The translations under genes were made by a program, and so were the position numbers. The notes under the pieces were generated by a model, which worked only from the letters and a program-made list of their open reading frames with translations, did no database searches and was not told where the DNA came from. 64,000 nt of DNA from Mycobacterium syngnathidarum. GTDB taxonomy: Bacteria > Actinomycetota > Actinomycetes > Mycobacteriales > Mycobacteriaceae. Location: the NCBI RefSeq assembly GCF_001942625.1, contig NZ_MLCL01000023.1:128524-192523 (forward strand), in the 5' to 3' direction. This document shows positions 27,436-36,886 of the stretch, one piece after another. The stretch's first letter is position 1. The number at the start of each line of letters is the position of its first letter.

Positions 27436-28089
27436 GTGGCCGCACCTTCTGTCGACACCGTCTACGACATCGCTCTCCCCGACACGCCCCTCGTCCGTGA
27501 CGTCACCGAGTTCGCCCGCGACGCCCTCGACGATCTGCTCTTCGACCACTCACGACGCGTGTTCTTCTTCGGCGCCCTGCAGGGCCGGCGGCGTGGGCTG
27601 CAGCCGGACCTGGAGCTTCTCTACACCGGCGCGATGTTCCACGATCTCGGCCTGACCGAGGCCTATCGCAGCACCTCCCCGCTGCGTTTCGAGGTCGACG
27701 GCGCCAACGCGGCGCGAGAGTTCCTGCTGCAGCGCGGCATCGACGAGGCCGCCGCCCGCAACGTGTGGCTGGGCATCGCCCTGCACACCACACCCGGCGT
27801 CCCGGAGTTTCTGGAGCCCGAGGTCGCGCTCGTTACCGCCGGAGTCGAAACGGACGTGCTGGGCATCGGACGCGACGACTTGACTCCCGATGCGCTTGCA
27901 GCCGTCGTAGCGGCACACCCGCGGCCCGACTTCAAAAACCGCATTCTGCAAGCCTTTTACGGTGGGATCAAGGACCGCCCCGGCACCACATTCGGCACCG
28001 TGAACGACGACGTCATCGCACACTTCGACGCCTCGTTCATCCGCGAGAACTTCGTCGACACCATTCTCGGGAACAGCTGGCCTGAGTAG
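27436..28089 (+). CDS. HD-domain protein (cyanamide-hydratase-like)
   Basis: A 217-residue metal-dependent HD-fold protein. The histidine/aspartate motif is spread over [14 protein letters not shown] (His) and [14 protein letters not shown] (HD), with a third His in IALHTTPG. This layout is that of small HD proteins related to fungal cyanamide hydratase; most bacterial members are uncharacterised. Start GTG at 27436 with CAGGA upstream. It leads a set of same-strand genes (catalase, sigma factor, esterase, cupin) and follows the LuxR gene after 111 bp. Confidence 0.75.
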   Translation: MAAPSVDTVYDIALPDTPLVRDVTEFARDALDDLLFDHSRRVFFFGALQGRRRGLQPDLELLYTGAMFHDLGLTEAYRSTSPLRFEVDGANAAREFLLQRGIDEAAARNVWLGIALHTTPGVPEFLEPEVALVTAGVETDVLGIGRDDLTPDALAAVVAAHPRPDFKNRILQAFYGGIKDRPGTTFGTVNDDVIAHFDASFIRENFVDTILGNSWPE

Positions 28090-28135
28090 CGGCCACTGCC
28101 CTTATCCCCCGACGCTTGTCAAAGAGAGGCTCCGC

Positions 28136-29593
28136 ATGACCGCGCACCGGCACCGGCCCACCACCAACGACGCTGGCATCCCCGTCGCCAGCGACGACCA
28201 CTCGCTCACCGTCGGCCCCGATGGCCCGATTCTCCTGCACGACCACTACCTGATCGAGCAGATGGCCAACTTCAACCGCGAGCGCATCCCCGAACGCCAA
28301 CCGCACGCCAAAGGTTCGGGCGCGTTCGGGCATTTCGAGGTGACCCACGACGTCAGCGCGTTCACAAGAGCGGCGGTCTTCCAACCGAACACGCGAACCG
28401 ATACGCTGATCCGATTCAGCACCGTGGCCGGCGAGCGGGGCAGCCCGGACACCTGGCGCGATCCGCGCGGCTTCTCGCTGCGGTTCTACACCACCGAAGG
28501 CAATCTCGACATCGTCGGCAACAACACACCCGTGTTCTTCCTCCGCGACGGACTCAAGTTTCAGCACTTCATCCGATCGCAGAAGCGCCGCGCCGACACC
28601 GGCATGCGAGACAACGACATGCAGTGGGACTACTTCACCCTGTCCCCCGAGACCGCGCACCAGGTCGCCTGGTTGTTCGGGGACCGAGGCATCCCCCGGA
28701 CGTGGCGGCACATGAACGGGTACGGCAGCCACACCTACAGCTGGATCAATGCCGACGGTGAAATCACCTGGGTGAAATACCATTTCATCTCCGATCAGGG
28801 CGTCGAGTCGATGACGCAGCAGGAGGCCGACAGACTCGCAGGCGCGGATGCGGACTTCCACCAGCGCGACCTGCACACCGCGATCCGCCAAGGCCATCAT
28901 CCGAGCTGGACGCTGAAGGTGCAGTTGATGCCTTTCGATGATGCAAAGACCTACCGCATCAACCCCTTCGACCTCACCAAAGTCTGGCCACACGCGGACT
29001 ATCCGCTGATGGAAGTAGGAAAACTGGTGCTGGACCGCAACTTCAGCGACCATCACACCGAGATCGAGCAGGCCGCGTTTGCCCCCGCCAATCAGGTGCC
29101 GGGGACTGGCTTGAGCCCGGACAAGATGTTGTTGGCCCGCACGTTCGCCTACAACGACGCACACCGTGCGCGTCTCGGCGTCAACTACAAGCAGATCCCG
29201 GTCAACGCACCGAGATCCGAGGTGAACGGGTATTCCAAGGACGGCGCACTTCGGGTCAAGAATGCCACCGACCCCGTGTACGCGCCGAACTCGTACGGCG
29301 GCCCACAGGCTGATCCGGCCCGCGCCGCAGAGGCCCTGTGGTACTCCGACGGCGACATGGTCCGCACCGCGTACACCTTGCGGCCCGATGATGACGACTG
29401 GGCTCAGGCCGGTGTTCTGGTACGAGAGGTGATGGACGCCGACGAGCGCATGCGCCTGGTTGCGAACGTGGCCGGGCACCTGCGGAACGGAGTGTCAGAA
29501 AAGGTGTTACAGCGGGCATTCGAGTACTGGCGCAGTATCGACAAGGAAATCGGTGACCAGATCGAGGATGCGGTCCGCAAGGAATCGTCCTGA
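28136..29593 (+). CDS. Monofunctional heme catalase
   Basis: A 485-residue small-subunit catalase that disproportionates hydrogen peroxide. Distal His57 is in [17 protein letters not shown], distal Asn130 in [12 protein letters not shown], and the proximal heme-iron ligand Tyr339 in [15 protein letters not shown]. The NADPH-region residues of clade 3 catalases are present, and there is no C-terminal flavodoxin-like domain as in large catalases. The stop codon TGA shares its A with the ATG of the following sigma-factor gene (TGATG), an uncommon partnership. Confidence 0.95.
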   Translation: MTAHRHRPTTNDAGIPVASDDHSLTVGPDGPILLHDHYLIEQMANFNRERIPERQPHAKGSGAFGHFEVTHDVSAFTRAAVFQPNTRTDTLIRFSTVAGERGSPDTWRDPRGFSLRFYTTEGNLDIVGNNTPVFFLRDGLKFQHFIRSQKRRADTGMRDNDMQWDYFTLSPETAHQVAWLFGDRGIPRTWRHMNGYGSHTYSWINADGEITWVKYHFISDQGVESMTQQEADRLAGADADFHQRDLHTAIRQGHHPSWTLKVQLMPFDDAKTYRINPFDLTKVWPHADYPLMEVGKLVLDRNFSDHHTEIEQAAFAPANQVPGTGLSPDKMLLARTFAYNDAHRARLGVNYKQIPVNAPRSEVNGYSKDGALRVKNATDPVYAPNSYGGPQADPARAAEALWYSDGDMVRTAYTLRPDDDDWAQAGVLVREVMDADERMRLVANVAGHLRNGVSEKVLQRAFEYWRSIDKEIGDQIEDAVRKESS

Positions 29594-30237
29594 TGCTGCG
29601 GGCGTGCGCGGGCGACCTGGTCGGGCCGCCCGCGGCGACCCTTTCCATCGAGCTCACCGCCCGCTTCGAGCGCGATGCCCTGCCGCTGCGGGAACGCCTC
29701 TTCCGTGGTGCGTTGCGACTGACCAACAGCCGCCAGGATGCCGAAGACCTTGTGCAGGAAACGATGTTGCGTGCCTACCGTGGATTCCACACATTCGAGG
29801 AGGGCACCAATCTCAACGCATGGATGTTCCAGATCATGCACAACGCCGGGATCAGCCGGCACCGAAAAGCCCAGCGCCGACCTGCCGAGGTGTTGGTCGG
29901 TGATTTCGCCGCTCCAGCGCTGACCGAGCAATCACCTCGGCTCGGACGCGGTCTTCGGTCCGCGGAAGTCTCAGCGCTGGAACACTTTCCGGATGACGAG
30001 ATCAGGAGCGCGTTGATGGGGCTGAGTGAGGAGTACCGCTTGACCATCTACCTGGCCGACGTGGAGGGGCTGCCCTACAAGGAGATCGCACAGGTGACGG
30101 GGGTCCCCGCGGGCACTGTGATGTCTCGGGTGCACCGCGGACGCCAACAACTGCGGAGCGCTCTGAGTTCCCTGGCGCGACGCCGCAGGATCATCGGCGA
30201 CCTCGGTTCGGACGCCCGGCGGCAGTCATGCGGGTGA
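29593..30237 (+). CDS. ECF-type RNA polymerase sigma factor
   Basis: A 214-residue extracytoplasmic-function sigma factor. Region 2 (about 35-100) is RERLFRGALRLTNSRQDAEDLVQETMLRAYRGFHTFEEGTNLNAWMFQIM; region 4 (about 140-195) is LMGLSEEYRLTIYLADVEGLPYKEIAQVTGVPAGTVMSRVHRGRQQL. It resembles the SigH/SigR (oxidative-stress) branch. Those are normally followed by a zinc anti-sigma factor with an HxxxCxxC motif; no such gene is here. Translation is coupled to catalase by TGATG. Likely a stress-responsive sigma for this gene set (inferred). Confidence 0.88.
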   Translation: MLRACAGDLVGPPAATLSIELTARFERDALPLRERLFRGALRLTNSRQDAEDLVQETMLRAYRGFHTFEEGTNLNAWMFQIMHNAGISRHRKAQRRPAEVLVGDFAAPALTEQSPRLGRGLRSAEVSALEHFPDDEIRSALMGLSEEYRLTIYLADVEGLPYKEIAQVTGVPAGTVMSRVHRGRQQLRSALSSLARRRRIIGDLGSDARRQSCG

Positions 30238-30241
30238 CCGG

Positions 30242-31189
30242 ATGACGCGTTACGCCCTGGAATCTGCGGCCCGCGAGTTCGCCGAGGCCGCGGCGCGATC
30301 ACTGGTGGTCTATCAGATGACCGTCCCGCGTGCGCGTACCGTTCTCGAGTCCCTCCAGGCGGCGCCCATCCACAAACCCGCGGTCGAAAGCTCTTGGGTG
30401 GTAGTCGTCGTCGACGGGGTCGGATGCCGGACCCGCATTGTCAGGCCGTCGGGCTGGAACCGTCCTCTACCCGTGGTGTTGTACCTACACGGAGGGGGGT
30501 GGGTTCTCGGTAGCGCGGGCACGCACGACCGCCTCGTCCGCGAGATCGCGGTCGGTGTTCCCGCCGCGGTGGTGTTCGTCGACTACGAGCGCGCGCCCGA
30601 GGCACGCTATCCCCACGCGCTCGAACAGGCGTACGCCGTGGCCCGGTGGATTCGCCGTGACGGCGCCGACTGGGCGCTGGATGCCAACCGGATGGCGGTC
30701 GCCGGCGATTCCGCGGGGGGTAACCTCGCGGCCGCCCTGATGCTGCTGACCAGGGGGCGAGGCGATGTCGAGTTCGTCCATCAGTCGCTGTACTACCCGG
30801 TCACCGATGCCGCCCGAGACACCGACAGTTACCGAGAGTTCGCCGATGGACCTCACCTGACGGCGCGGGCAATGGCCTGGTTCTGGGATGCGTATGTTCC
30901 CGACGTCGCGCTACGTGGGGAGGTCACTGTCTCACCGTTACGGGCGACCACCGAACAACTTGCCGATCTTCCCCCGGCCTTCGTCATCGTCAGCGAGTAC
31001 GACGTGCTCCGGGACGAGGGAGAGGCCTACGCGCGCAAGCTCACCGACGCCGGCCTGTGTTGCACCAGCGTCCGGTACGGCGGCACGTTCCACGACTTCA
31101 TGATGCTCAATGCGCTTCGCACGACCTCAGCCGCAACCGAGGCGATCGGCCAGGCAATCCGTGTCCTGCAGCGCGCCTTCCACTCCTGA
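30242..31189 (+). CDS. Hormone-sensitive-lipase-type esterase (alpha/beta hydrolase)
   Basis: A 315-residue esterase of the HSL/lipolytic family IV. The oxyanion motif HGGGWVLG is at about residue 83, the nucleophile motif is VAGDSAGGNLAAAL (Ser about 161), the acid is in VSEYDVLRDEGEAYA, and the base is in GTFHDFMML. No signal peptide. It starts four bases after the sigma-factor stop, so it is in the same operon. Mycobacterial Lip proteins of this type hydrolyse short-chain esters; substrate unknown. Confidence 0.9.
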   Translation: MTRYALESAAREFAEAAARSLVVYQMTVPRARTVLESLQAAPIHKPAVESSWVVVVVDGVGCRTRIVRPSGWNRPLPVVLYLHGGGWVLGSAGTHDRLVREIAVGVPAAVVFVDYERAPEARYPHALEQAYAVARWIRRDGADWALDANRMAVAGDSAGGNLAAALMLLTRGRGDVEFVHQSLYYPVTDAARDTDSYREFADGPHLTARAMAWFWDAYVPDVALRGEVTVSPLRATTEQLADLPPAFVIVSEYDVLRDEGEAYARKLTDAGLCCTSVRYGGTFHDFMMLNALRTTSAATEAIGQAIRVLQRAFHS

Positions 31190-31213
31190 TTCCAGCTGCC
31201 AGAAAGAAGATTC

Positions 31214-31741
31214 ATGCCCCAGCCGTTCGATTCCAGCATCATCACGAACCTCGCCGAGAGCACCGGTGGGCATGCTCTCGAAGTCCTCGGACCGCAGATC
31301 GAGTTCCTCACCCTGACCGACGACGGCGCCAATCAGATCTGCGTGATGCGTGCGGTCATCCCGCCTGGCGTCACCGTCCCGTTGCACAGCCACGACGACT
31401 TCGAGGACTTCTACGTCGTCTCCGGAGGCCACGATGTCCTGGTGGCCGGTCCAGACGGCCTGCGGTGGCGGCACGCGCGTCCCGGTGACTACATCCAGGT
31501 GCCCGGTGAGGTACCCCACGCGCACCGCAACACCTCTGATCGGCCCGCCGTTGACCTGGTGATCACCACGCCCCGGATGGGCCGCTTCTTTCAGGAGGTC
31601 GGCCGCCCGGCCGATGCCCCAGCGCGAACCGCGGAAGACGTAGACCATTTCGTCCAGACCGCACATCGGTATGGGTACCGGCTCGGAACTCCGGAGGAAA
31701 ACGCGGCAGTGGGCATCACCCTGCCAACCTTCACTGACTAG
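31214..31741 (+). CDS. Cupin-domain protein
   Basis: A 175-residue single-cupin protein. Motif 1 is VPLHSHDDFEDFYVVSGG (metal ligands HSH and E), and motif 2 is PGDYIQVPGEVPHAHRNTS with the last His ligand. Cupins of this size include small dioxygenases, isomerases and ligand-binding proteins; none can be chosen. RBS AGAAAGAAGA precedes the ATG. It follows the esterase after 24 bp and converges with the DJ-1/PfpI gene, leaving three bases. Confidence 0.85.
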   Translation: MPQPFDSSIITNLAESTGGHALEVLGPQIEFLTLTDDGANQICVMRAVIPPGVTVPLHSHDDFEDFYVVSGGHDVLVAGPDGLRWRHARPGDYIQVPGEVPHAHRNTSDRPAVDLVITTPRMGRFFQEVGRPADAPARTAEDVDHFVQTAHRYGYRLGTPEENAAVGITLPTFTD

Positions 31742-31744
31742 CGG

Positions 31745-32302
31745 TCAGGTCTGGGCCGGAGTGCAGGCCAACGCCTCTGTGATGGCCTCGCAGAACGCCG
31801 GAAGATCCCGTGGCGACCGGCTGGTGATCAGATTGCCGTCGATGCAGACCTCACGGTCCACCACGGTGGCGCCGGCATTGCCGAGGTCCGTGCGGATGCT
31901 CGGATAGCTGGTCAGCGTGCGACCGCGCACCACGTCGGCCTCCACCAGGGTCCACGGACCGTGACATATCGCCGCCACCGGCTTGCCCGATCGGACGAAG
32001 TCGCGGACGAACGTCACCGCGGTCTCGTCGAGCCTCAACTTGTCCGGGTTCACCGTCCCCCCGGGCAGAATCAGCGCGTCGAACTGATCGACCTTCGCCT
32101 CGGCGACCGTGCGGTCCACGGAAAAGGTTCCTGCGGGTTCGAGATCGTGATCGCGGGCCTGGATGTCGTCGGCCTTGAGCGACAGCAACTCGACGTGGCC
32201 ACCCTCGTTCTCGACGGCCGCGCGAGGTTGTTCGAGTTCGATGCGCTCCACACCGTCGGCGGCAAGGATTCCCACCCTGCGGCCTTCCAATTCCTTTCGC
32301 AT
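31745..32302 (-). CDS. DJ-1/PfpI-family protein (YhbO/protease I-like)
   Basis: A 185-residue DJ-1/PfpI superfamily member, related to general-stress proteins that deglycate or protect proteins. N-terminal GRRVGILAADGVERIELEQPRAAVENEGGHVELLS; the nucleophile Cys-His pair is in PVAAICHGPWTLVEA. The second half, TLTSYPSIRTDLGNAGATVVDREVCIDGNLITSRSPRDLPAF, is canonical. The ATG at 32300-32302 has AAAGGA upstream; a longer upstream extension in frame is antisense to the next gene and was rejected. Fits a stress theme with the catalase and sigma factor. Confidence 0.88.
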   Translation of the reverse strand: MRKELEGRRVGILAADGVERIELEQPRAAVENEGGHVELLSLKADDIQARDHDLEPAGTFSVDRTVAEAKVDQFDALILPGGTVNPDKLRLDETAVTFVRDFVRSGKPVAAICHGPWTLVEADVVRGRTLTSYPSIRTDLGNAGATVVDREVCIDGNLITSRSPRDLPAFCEAITEALACTPAQT

Positions 32303-32411
32303 CAGAGTCCTTTCCGTTGACACCGACGGGCAGCAGCGAGCCTGGGCGCCCGCTCCAGGGCTACCCCGGCGCGCCGAGGCCAAAACCCGGTGATTCAGTC
32401 CCGTGCACCCC

Positions 32412-32446
32412 TTGTCACCAGTGGTAACAAAAAGTAAAGTCACTTT
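32412..32446 (+). promoter_or_regulatory. Promoter with overlapping operator of the nine-gene operon
   Basis: TTGTCA (32412-32417), a 17-bp spacer and TAAAGT (32435-32440) make a good sigma-A promoter. The palindrome TTGTCACCAGTGGTAACAA (32412-32430, one mismatch around a central G) covers the -35 box and spacer, and AAAGTCACTTT (32436-32446) forms a second perfect dyad over the -10. The TetR encoded at 36887 is the obvious candidate repressor. AGGAG precedes the ATG at 32480. Confidence 0.65.
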
Positions 32447-32479
32447 CAGTTTTCGCCCCACACCGTTCAGGAGTCGAGC

Positions 32480-33583
32480 ATGGAATCCTTCGTCCACCTG
32501 CGAAAAGGCAAGACCCCGAAACGGGTACATGCCGACCTCGACGGCCTCAAGGACGACGAGCTCGGTCGCGGCGGATTCGTCGGCCGCACCGCCAACATGT
32601 ACCGGCGCAACGACCCCACCGCCTACCGCACCGTGGGTCCCCTGCGCCCCACCGACGTGTTGTCCAGTGAGCTCAAACCCAGCGATGCCACCGATGCACA
32701 AGGCGGCCCGCTGCTGATGTTCTCCAACGCCGACTGCCAGGTGCTGTTGAGCCGGCGCAGTGAGGAAATGCCGTTCTTCGTCCGCTACGTCGACGGCGAC
32801 CTGCTGTTGTTCGTACACAAGGGGGCAGGTCTGCTGGAAACCGAATTCGGCCCCCTGCGCTACCGCGAGGGCGACTGGGTCTACATCCCGAAAGCCTGCA
32901 CGTTCCGTCAGGTGCCCGACAGTGGAGAGGACGGAGCGAGCACTTTCCTCATGATCCAAGCCACCGACGATTTCCGCGTCCCGCCGGCGGGCACCCTGGG
33001 GCGGCACTTCCCGTTCGACCCGGCGCAGGTGACCATCCCCGAGCCGGAGCCCGTCGACGATGACGGCCGGGAGGAGTACGAGGTCCGGTTGGTCCATGAA
33101 GGTGGTCCGACTTCGCTGTTCTACCAACACAATCCGCTCGACGTGGAAGGCTGGCGGGGCGACAACTTCCCGTTCACCTTCAACATCGAGGACTACACCG
33201 TCATCACCTCCGAAAGCGTGCACCTGCCACCCACGGTGCACCTCTTCATGCAGGCCACCGGCGTGTACGTGATGAACTTCCTGCCCAAGCCCGCCGAGAG
33301 CGTGCCGGGCACCGAACGCACCCCGTGGTATCACCGCAACGTCGACTACGACGAGATCGCGTTCTTCCACGGCGGCTCGCTTTACGGCATCCCGATGCCG
33401 CCCGGCCTGGTTTCCCATGCACCGCAGGGTGTGCACCACGGGGCGCCCGAGAAGGCGCGCGAACGCGCCCGCCGCAAATTCGACGACTACGACCGGGTCG
33501 ACTGGTCGGTGATCGCCATCGACACCCGTCGTCGTCTTATCCCGTCCGCCGAAATCCTCGCCAACGACCTGGGGCAGCACTAA
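32480..33583 (+). CDS. Homogentisate 1,2-dioxygenase-like ring-cleavage enzyme
   Basis: A 367-residue double-cupin protein of the homogentisate dioxygenase (HGD) family, shorter than classical HGD (about 430-450). The C-terminal iron site is recognisable: WYHRNVDYDEIAFFHGG provides His285 and Glu292, and SHAPQGVHHGAPE provides His319/320. The N-terminal half has FFVRYVDGDLLLFVHKGAGLLETEFGPLRYREGDWVYIPKACTFR. No maleylacetoacetate isomerase or fumarylacetoacetase is nearby, so the substrate may not be homogentisate. It heads a nine-gene operon; its TAA overlaps the next ATG (TAATG). Confidence 0.82.
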   Translation: MESFVHLRKGKTPKRVHADLDGLKDDELGRGGFVGRTANMYRRNDPTAYRTVGPLRPTDVLSSELKPSDATDAQGGPLLMFSNADCQVLLSRRSEEMPFFVRYVDGDLLLFVHKGAGLLETEFGPLRYREGDWVYIPKACTFRQVPDSGEDGASTFLMIQATDDFRVPPAGTLGRHFPFDPAQVTIPEPEPVDDDGREEYEVRLVHEGGPTSLFYQHNPLDVEGWRGDNFPFTFNIEDYTVITSESVHLPPTVHLFMQATGVYVMNFLPKPAESVPGTERTPWYHRNVDYDEIAFFHGGSLYGIPMPPGLVSHAPQGVHHGAPEKARERARRKFDDYDRVDWSVIAIDTRRRLIPSAEILANDLGQH

Positions 33584-34773
33584 TGACAACAGTTGAAGCA
33601 CCTGTAAAGCACGAGTACGACCGCATCCCGTATCTGGTTGCCTACCAGAACAACTCGTCGGTGCGCGACGTGTACGGCGGGGTCGCCGAGCTCGTGGTGC
33701 TGGAGAGCTACCTGCTGCGGCCAAAAGCGAAACCGTCCGACACCGTGCTGGTGTTCATGCACCCGATCGGCGGCGGTGCCTACCTGCCGATGATCAATGC
33801 CCTGGCCCGGGCCGGGCACCACGTCATCTACTGCAACAGCCGGTTCCGCGGCACCGACTCGGCCCTGTTGATGGAGAAGGTGGTCGAGGATCTCGGCGAG
33901 TGCATCAAGGACGCCAAGAACCGACTGGGCTACGAGAAGGTGGTGCTGGCCGGTTGGAGCGGCGGCGGTTCACTGTCGGTGTTCTACCAACAGCAGGCGC
34001 AAAACCCGACCGTGACGGCCAGCCCGTCCGGGGACGGGCCCGATCTGACCAAACTGGGGTTGATCCCGGCCGACGGAATCATGCTGCTGGCCGCACACAT
34101 CAGCCGGCACGGCACCATGACCGAATGGATGGACGCCTCCATCCTGGACGAGAACGATCCCTCCAAGCGGGATCCCGAGCTCGACCTCTACAACCCGGAC
34201 AACCCCAACCAGCCGCCGTACACACCCGACTTCCTCGAGCGTTACCACCAGGCTCAGATCGCCCGCAACCGACGAATCACCAAGTGGGTCAAGGATAAGC
34301 TGGCCGAGCTCAAGGCCGCCGGACGTCCCGATGACGAGTTCGCCTTCGTCGTGCACGGCACCATGGCCGACCCGCGCTGGCTGGACCCGACCGTCGATCC
34401 CAATGAACGCACCCCGGGCACCTGCTATCTCGGCGATCCCCAGGTGGTCAACATGAGCCCGGTCGGCCTGGCCCGGTTCTGCACCCTGCGCAGCTGGTTG
34501 TCGCAGTGGAGCTACGACGACGCCAACGGTGACGCGGTCAAGGCCGGACCGGATATCGCGGTGCCCGCTCTGGTGATCGGAAACCTCGCCGACGACGCCT
34601 GCACACCGAGCCACACCCGTCGCCTCTACGAGGCCATCGGGCATGAGGACAAAGAGATGCACGAGATCCCGGGCGCCAACCACTACTACTCAGGCCCGGA
34701 TCAGCGGGATACCCTGCGCCAGGCCGTCTCGATCTGCACGGATTGGCTGCACCGGCACGGGTTTTCGCTGTGA
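33583..34773 (+). CDS. Alpha/beta hydrolase of the dioxygenase operon
   Basis: A 396-residue alpha/beta-hydrolase fold protein. The nucleophile elbow is VVLAGWSGGGSLSVFY (Ser about 128), the oxyanion region VLVFMHPIGGGAYLPMI, and the late HYYSGPDQ near the C-terminus probably carries the catalytic His (ANHYYS). A long insert between the nucleophile and the acid (MTEWMDASILDENDPS...) forms a lid. The start at 33583 overlaps the previous stop; the stop overlaps the GTG of the CoA-transferase gene. Adjacent to a ring-cleavage enzyme, it may hydrolyse the cleavage product or an ester/lactone (inferred). Confidence 0.82.
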   Translation: MTTVEAPVKHEYDRIPYLVAYQNNSSVRDVYGGVAELVVLESYLLRPKAKPSDTVLVFMHPIGGGAYLPMINALARAGHHVIYCNSRFRGTDSALLMEKVVEDLGECIKDAKNRLGYEKVVLAGWSGGGSLSVFYQQQAQNPTVTASPSGDGPDLTKLGLIPADGIMLLAAHISRHGTMTEWMDASILDENDPSKRDPELDLYNPDNPNQPPYTPDFLERYHQAQIARNRRITKWVKDKLAELKAAGRPDDEFAFVVHGTMADPRWLDPTVDPNERTPGTCYLGDPQVVNMSPVGLARFCTLRSWLSQWSYDDANGDAVKAGPDIAVPALVIGNLADDACTPSHTRRLYEAIGHEDKEMHEIPGANHYYSGPDQRDTLRQAVSICTDWLHRHGFSL

Positions 34774-35975
34774 CAGCGGCGGGCGCGCTGGACGGCATCA
34801 GGGTGATCGAGCTCGGCACCCTGATCTCCGGCCCCTTCGCCGGCCGCCTGCTCGGCGACATGGGCGCCGAGGTCATCAAGATCGAGCTGCCGGCCACCCC
34901 GGATCCACTGCGCACCTGGGGCCAGGCCGAACTCGACGGGCACCACTTCTTCTGGACCGTGCATGCCCGCAACAAGAAGGCCGTCACGCTGGACCTTCGC
35001 ACCGAGAAAGGACGCGAACTCTTCCTGGACCTGATGGAGCGATCCGACATCATCGTCGAGAACTTCCGGCCCGGCACCCTGGAGAAATGGAACCTGGGTT
35101 ACGACGTTCTGCGCGAACGCAACAAGGGCATCATCCTGGTGCGGGTATCCGGCTACGGGCAGACCGGGCCCGACGCCGGCAAAGCCGGCTACGCCTCGGT
35201 GGCCGAGGCGTCCAGCGGGTTGCGCCACATGAACGGCTTCCCCGGCGGTCCCCCACCGCGGCTGGCCCTGTCCCTCGGCGACAGCCTGGCCGGCATGTTC
35301 GCCGCCCAGGGCGCCTTGGCGGCGCTGTATCGGCGGACCGTCACCGGCGAGGGCCAGATCGTCGACACCGCGCTGACCGAAAGTTGTCTGGCGATACAGG
35401 AATCCACCATCCCCGACTACGACATCGGTGGGGTGGTGCGCGGACCGTCTGGCACGCGGTTGGAGGGCATTGCGCCGTCCAACATCTACCAGAGCGCCAA
35501 CGGCAGCTGGGTGGTGATCGCGGCCAACCAGGACACCGTGTTCCGCCGGTTGTGTGCGGCGATGGGCACCCCCGAGCTGGCGACCGACGACCGATTCGCC
35601 AATCACGTTGCCCGCGGCCGCAATCAGGACGAACTGGACAAGATCATCGGGGAATGGGCCGGGAAACGGCAACCCGAGGAGATCATCGAGACCTTGTCCG
35701 AGGCGGGAGTGATCAGCGGGCCGATCAACACCGTTGCCGAGGTGGTGCAGGATCGGCAAATGCAGGCCCGCGGCATGATCGCCGACCACTTCGATGAGCG
35801 GATCGGACGGACCGTGAAGGGCCCCGGCGTCGTCCCGGTGCTCTCCGAGTCGCCCGGCACCATCCGCAACGCCGGATCGGCACGGCCCGGTCAGCACAAC
35901 GACGAGGTGTACGGCGACCTGCTCGGCCGCAGTGCACAAGACCTGGAAACCCTGCGCTCCGAGGGGGTGCTGTGA
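34770..35975 (+). CDS. CaiB/BaiF class III CoA-transferase
   Basis: A 401-residue family III CoA-transferase, transferring CoA between carboxylic acids. N-terminal GIRVIELGTLISGPFAGRLLGDMGAEVIKIE, then VENFRPGTLEKWNLGYD, and the catalytic Asp in LALSLGDSLAGMFAAQGALAAL (about 170). C-terminal GPINTVAEVVQDRQMQARGMI is typical. GTG start at 34770 shares GTGA with the preceding stop. In this operon it probably activates an acid formed by ring cleavage and hydrolysis. Confidence 0.9.
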   Translation: MTAAGALDGIRVIELGTLISGPFAGRLLGDMGAEVIKIELPATPDPLRTWGQAELDGHHFFWTVHARNKKAVTLDLRTEKGRELFLDLMERSDIIVENFRPGTLEKWNLGYDVLRERNKGIILVRVSGYGQTGPDAGKAGYASVAEASSGLRHMNGFPGGPPPRLALSLGDSLAGMFAAQGALAALYRRTVTGEGQIVDTALTESCLAIQESTIPDYDIGGVVRGPSGTRLEGIAPSNIYQSANGSWVVIAANQDTVFRRLCAAMGTPELATDDRFANHVARGRNQDELDKIIGEWAGKRQPEEIIETLSEAGVISGPINTVAEVVQDRQMQARGMIADHFDERIGRTVKGPGVVPVLSESPGTIRNAGSARPGQHNDEVYGDLLGRSAQDLETLRSEGVL

Positions 35976-35976
35976 G

Positions 35977-36879
35977 ATGAACCTGCCCGACAAGGTCGAC
36001 ATCCGCGAGGTGTGCCTACGGGACGGCCTCCAGATCGAGGCGCCGATTCCGTTGTCCGCCAAGGTCGCGATCCTTGAAGCCATCGTCGCCACCGGAGTGC
36101 GGGAGGTGGAGGCGACGGCATTCGTCTCACCCTCGAAGGTGCCGGCGCTGGCCGACGCGGCCGAGCTCGCCGAAGAACTGCACAGGTTTCCCGACGTGGA
36201 GTTCTCCGCGCTGGTGGCCAGCCCCAACGGTGCCAAACGAGCCATAGCCGCGGGCCTGCGGTCGATCGAGTACGTGGTGTCCGCATCGGATGCGCATTCC
36301 CATGCCAACGTCGGCCGCACGTCGGCCGAGGCCACCGCACAGATCGCCGACATCGTGGCCATCGCGCACGACAGCGACACCTCGGTCGAGGTGATCATCG
36401 CCACCGCGTGGGACTGTCCGTTCGACGGTCCGACCGATCCGCAGCGGGTACTCGACATCGCCTCGGCGGCTGCTGGTTTCGGTGCGAACCGGATAGCGAT
36501 CGCCGACACCATCGGCACCACCACCCCGCGACGGGTCAGCTCGTTGATCGAGAAGGTCCGGCCGCTGATCGCGGACCTGCCACTGGGCGCGCACTTCCAC
36601 AACACCCGCGGGGCCGGACTGGCCAGTGCTTACGCAGCCGTGCAAGCCGGCGTCACCCGGCTGGACGCGTCGGTCGGCGGGCTCGGGGGGTGCCCGTTCG
36701 CCCCCGGTGCCAGCGGCAACATCGCCACCGAGGACCTGGTGTACCTGCTGCGCGACAGCGACATCGCCGTCGACGTCGAGTTGGCCGCGGCCGTCGACGC
36801 GGCCCGCATCGCCCAGGACGCCGTGGGCCATGAGTTGCCCAGCGCACTACTTCGGGCCGGCGACCGGATACTGGGCTGA
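35977..36879 (+). CDS. Hydroxymethylglutaryl-CoA lyase-like protein
   Basis: A 300-residue TIM-barrel lyase of the DRE-TIM family. VDIREVCLRDGLQIE provides the metal Asp and the catalytic Arg; HFHNTRGAGLASAYAA provides the two His ligands; VGGLGGCPFAPGASGNIATEDLVYLL carries the catalytic Cys loop. It would cleave HMG-CoA or a 3-hydroxy-3-methylacyl-CoA analogue to acetyl-CoA plus a ketoacid or aldehyde. It begins one base after the CaiB stop. A degradative role on a branched hydroxyacyl-CoA made by the operon is inferred. Confidence 0.88.
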   Translation: MNLPDKVDIREVCLRDGLQIEAPIPLSAKVAILEAIVATGVREVEATAFVSPSKVPALADAAELAEELHRFPDVEFSALVASPNGAKRAIAAGLRSIEYVVSASDAHSHANVGRTSAEATAQIADIVAIAHDSDTSVEVIIATAWDCPFDGPTDPQRVLDIASAAAGFGANRIAIADTIGTTTPRRVSSLIEKVRPLIADLPLGAHFHNTRGAGLASAYAAVQAGVTRLDASVGGLGGCPFAPGASGNIATEDLVYLLRDSDIAVDVELAAAVDAARIAQDAVGHELPSALLRAGDRILG

Positions 36880-36886
36880 GACGTCG

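Noticed and set aside
32303..33724. N-terminal extension of the DJ-1/PfpI frame
   Set aside because: The extension is antisense to the dioxygenase gene; the good ribosome-binding site and family start are at 32302.
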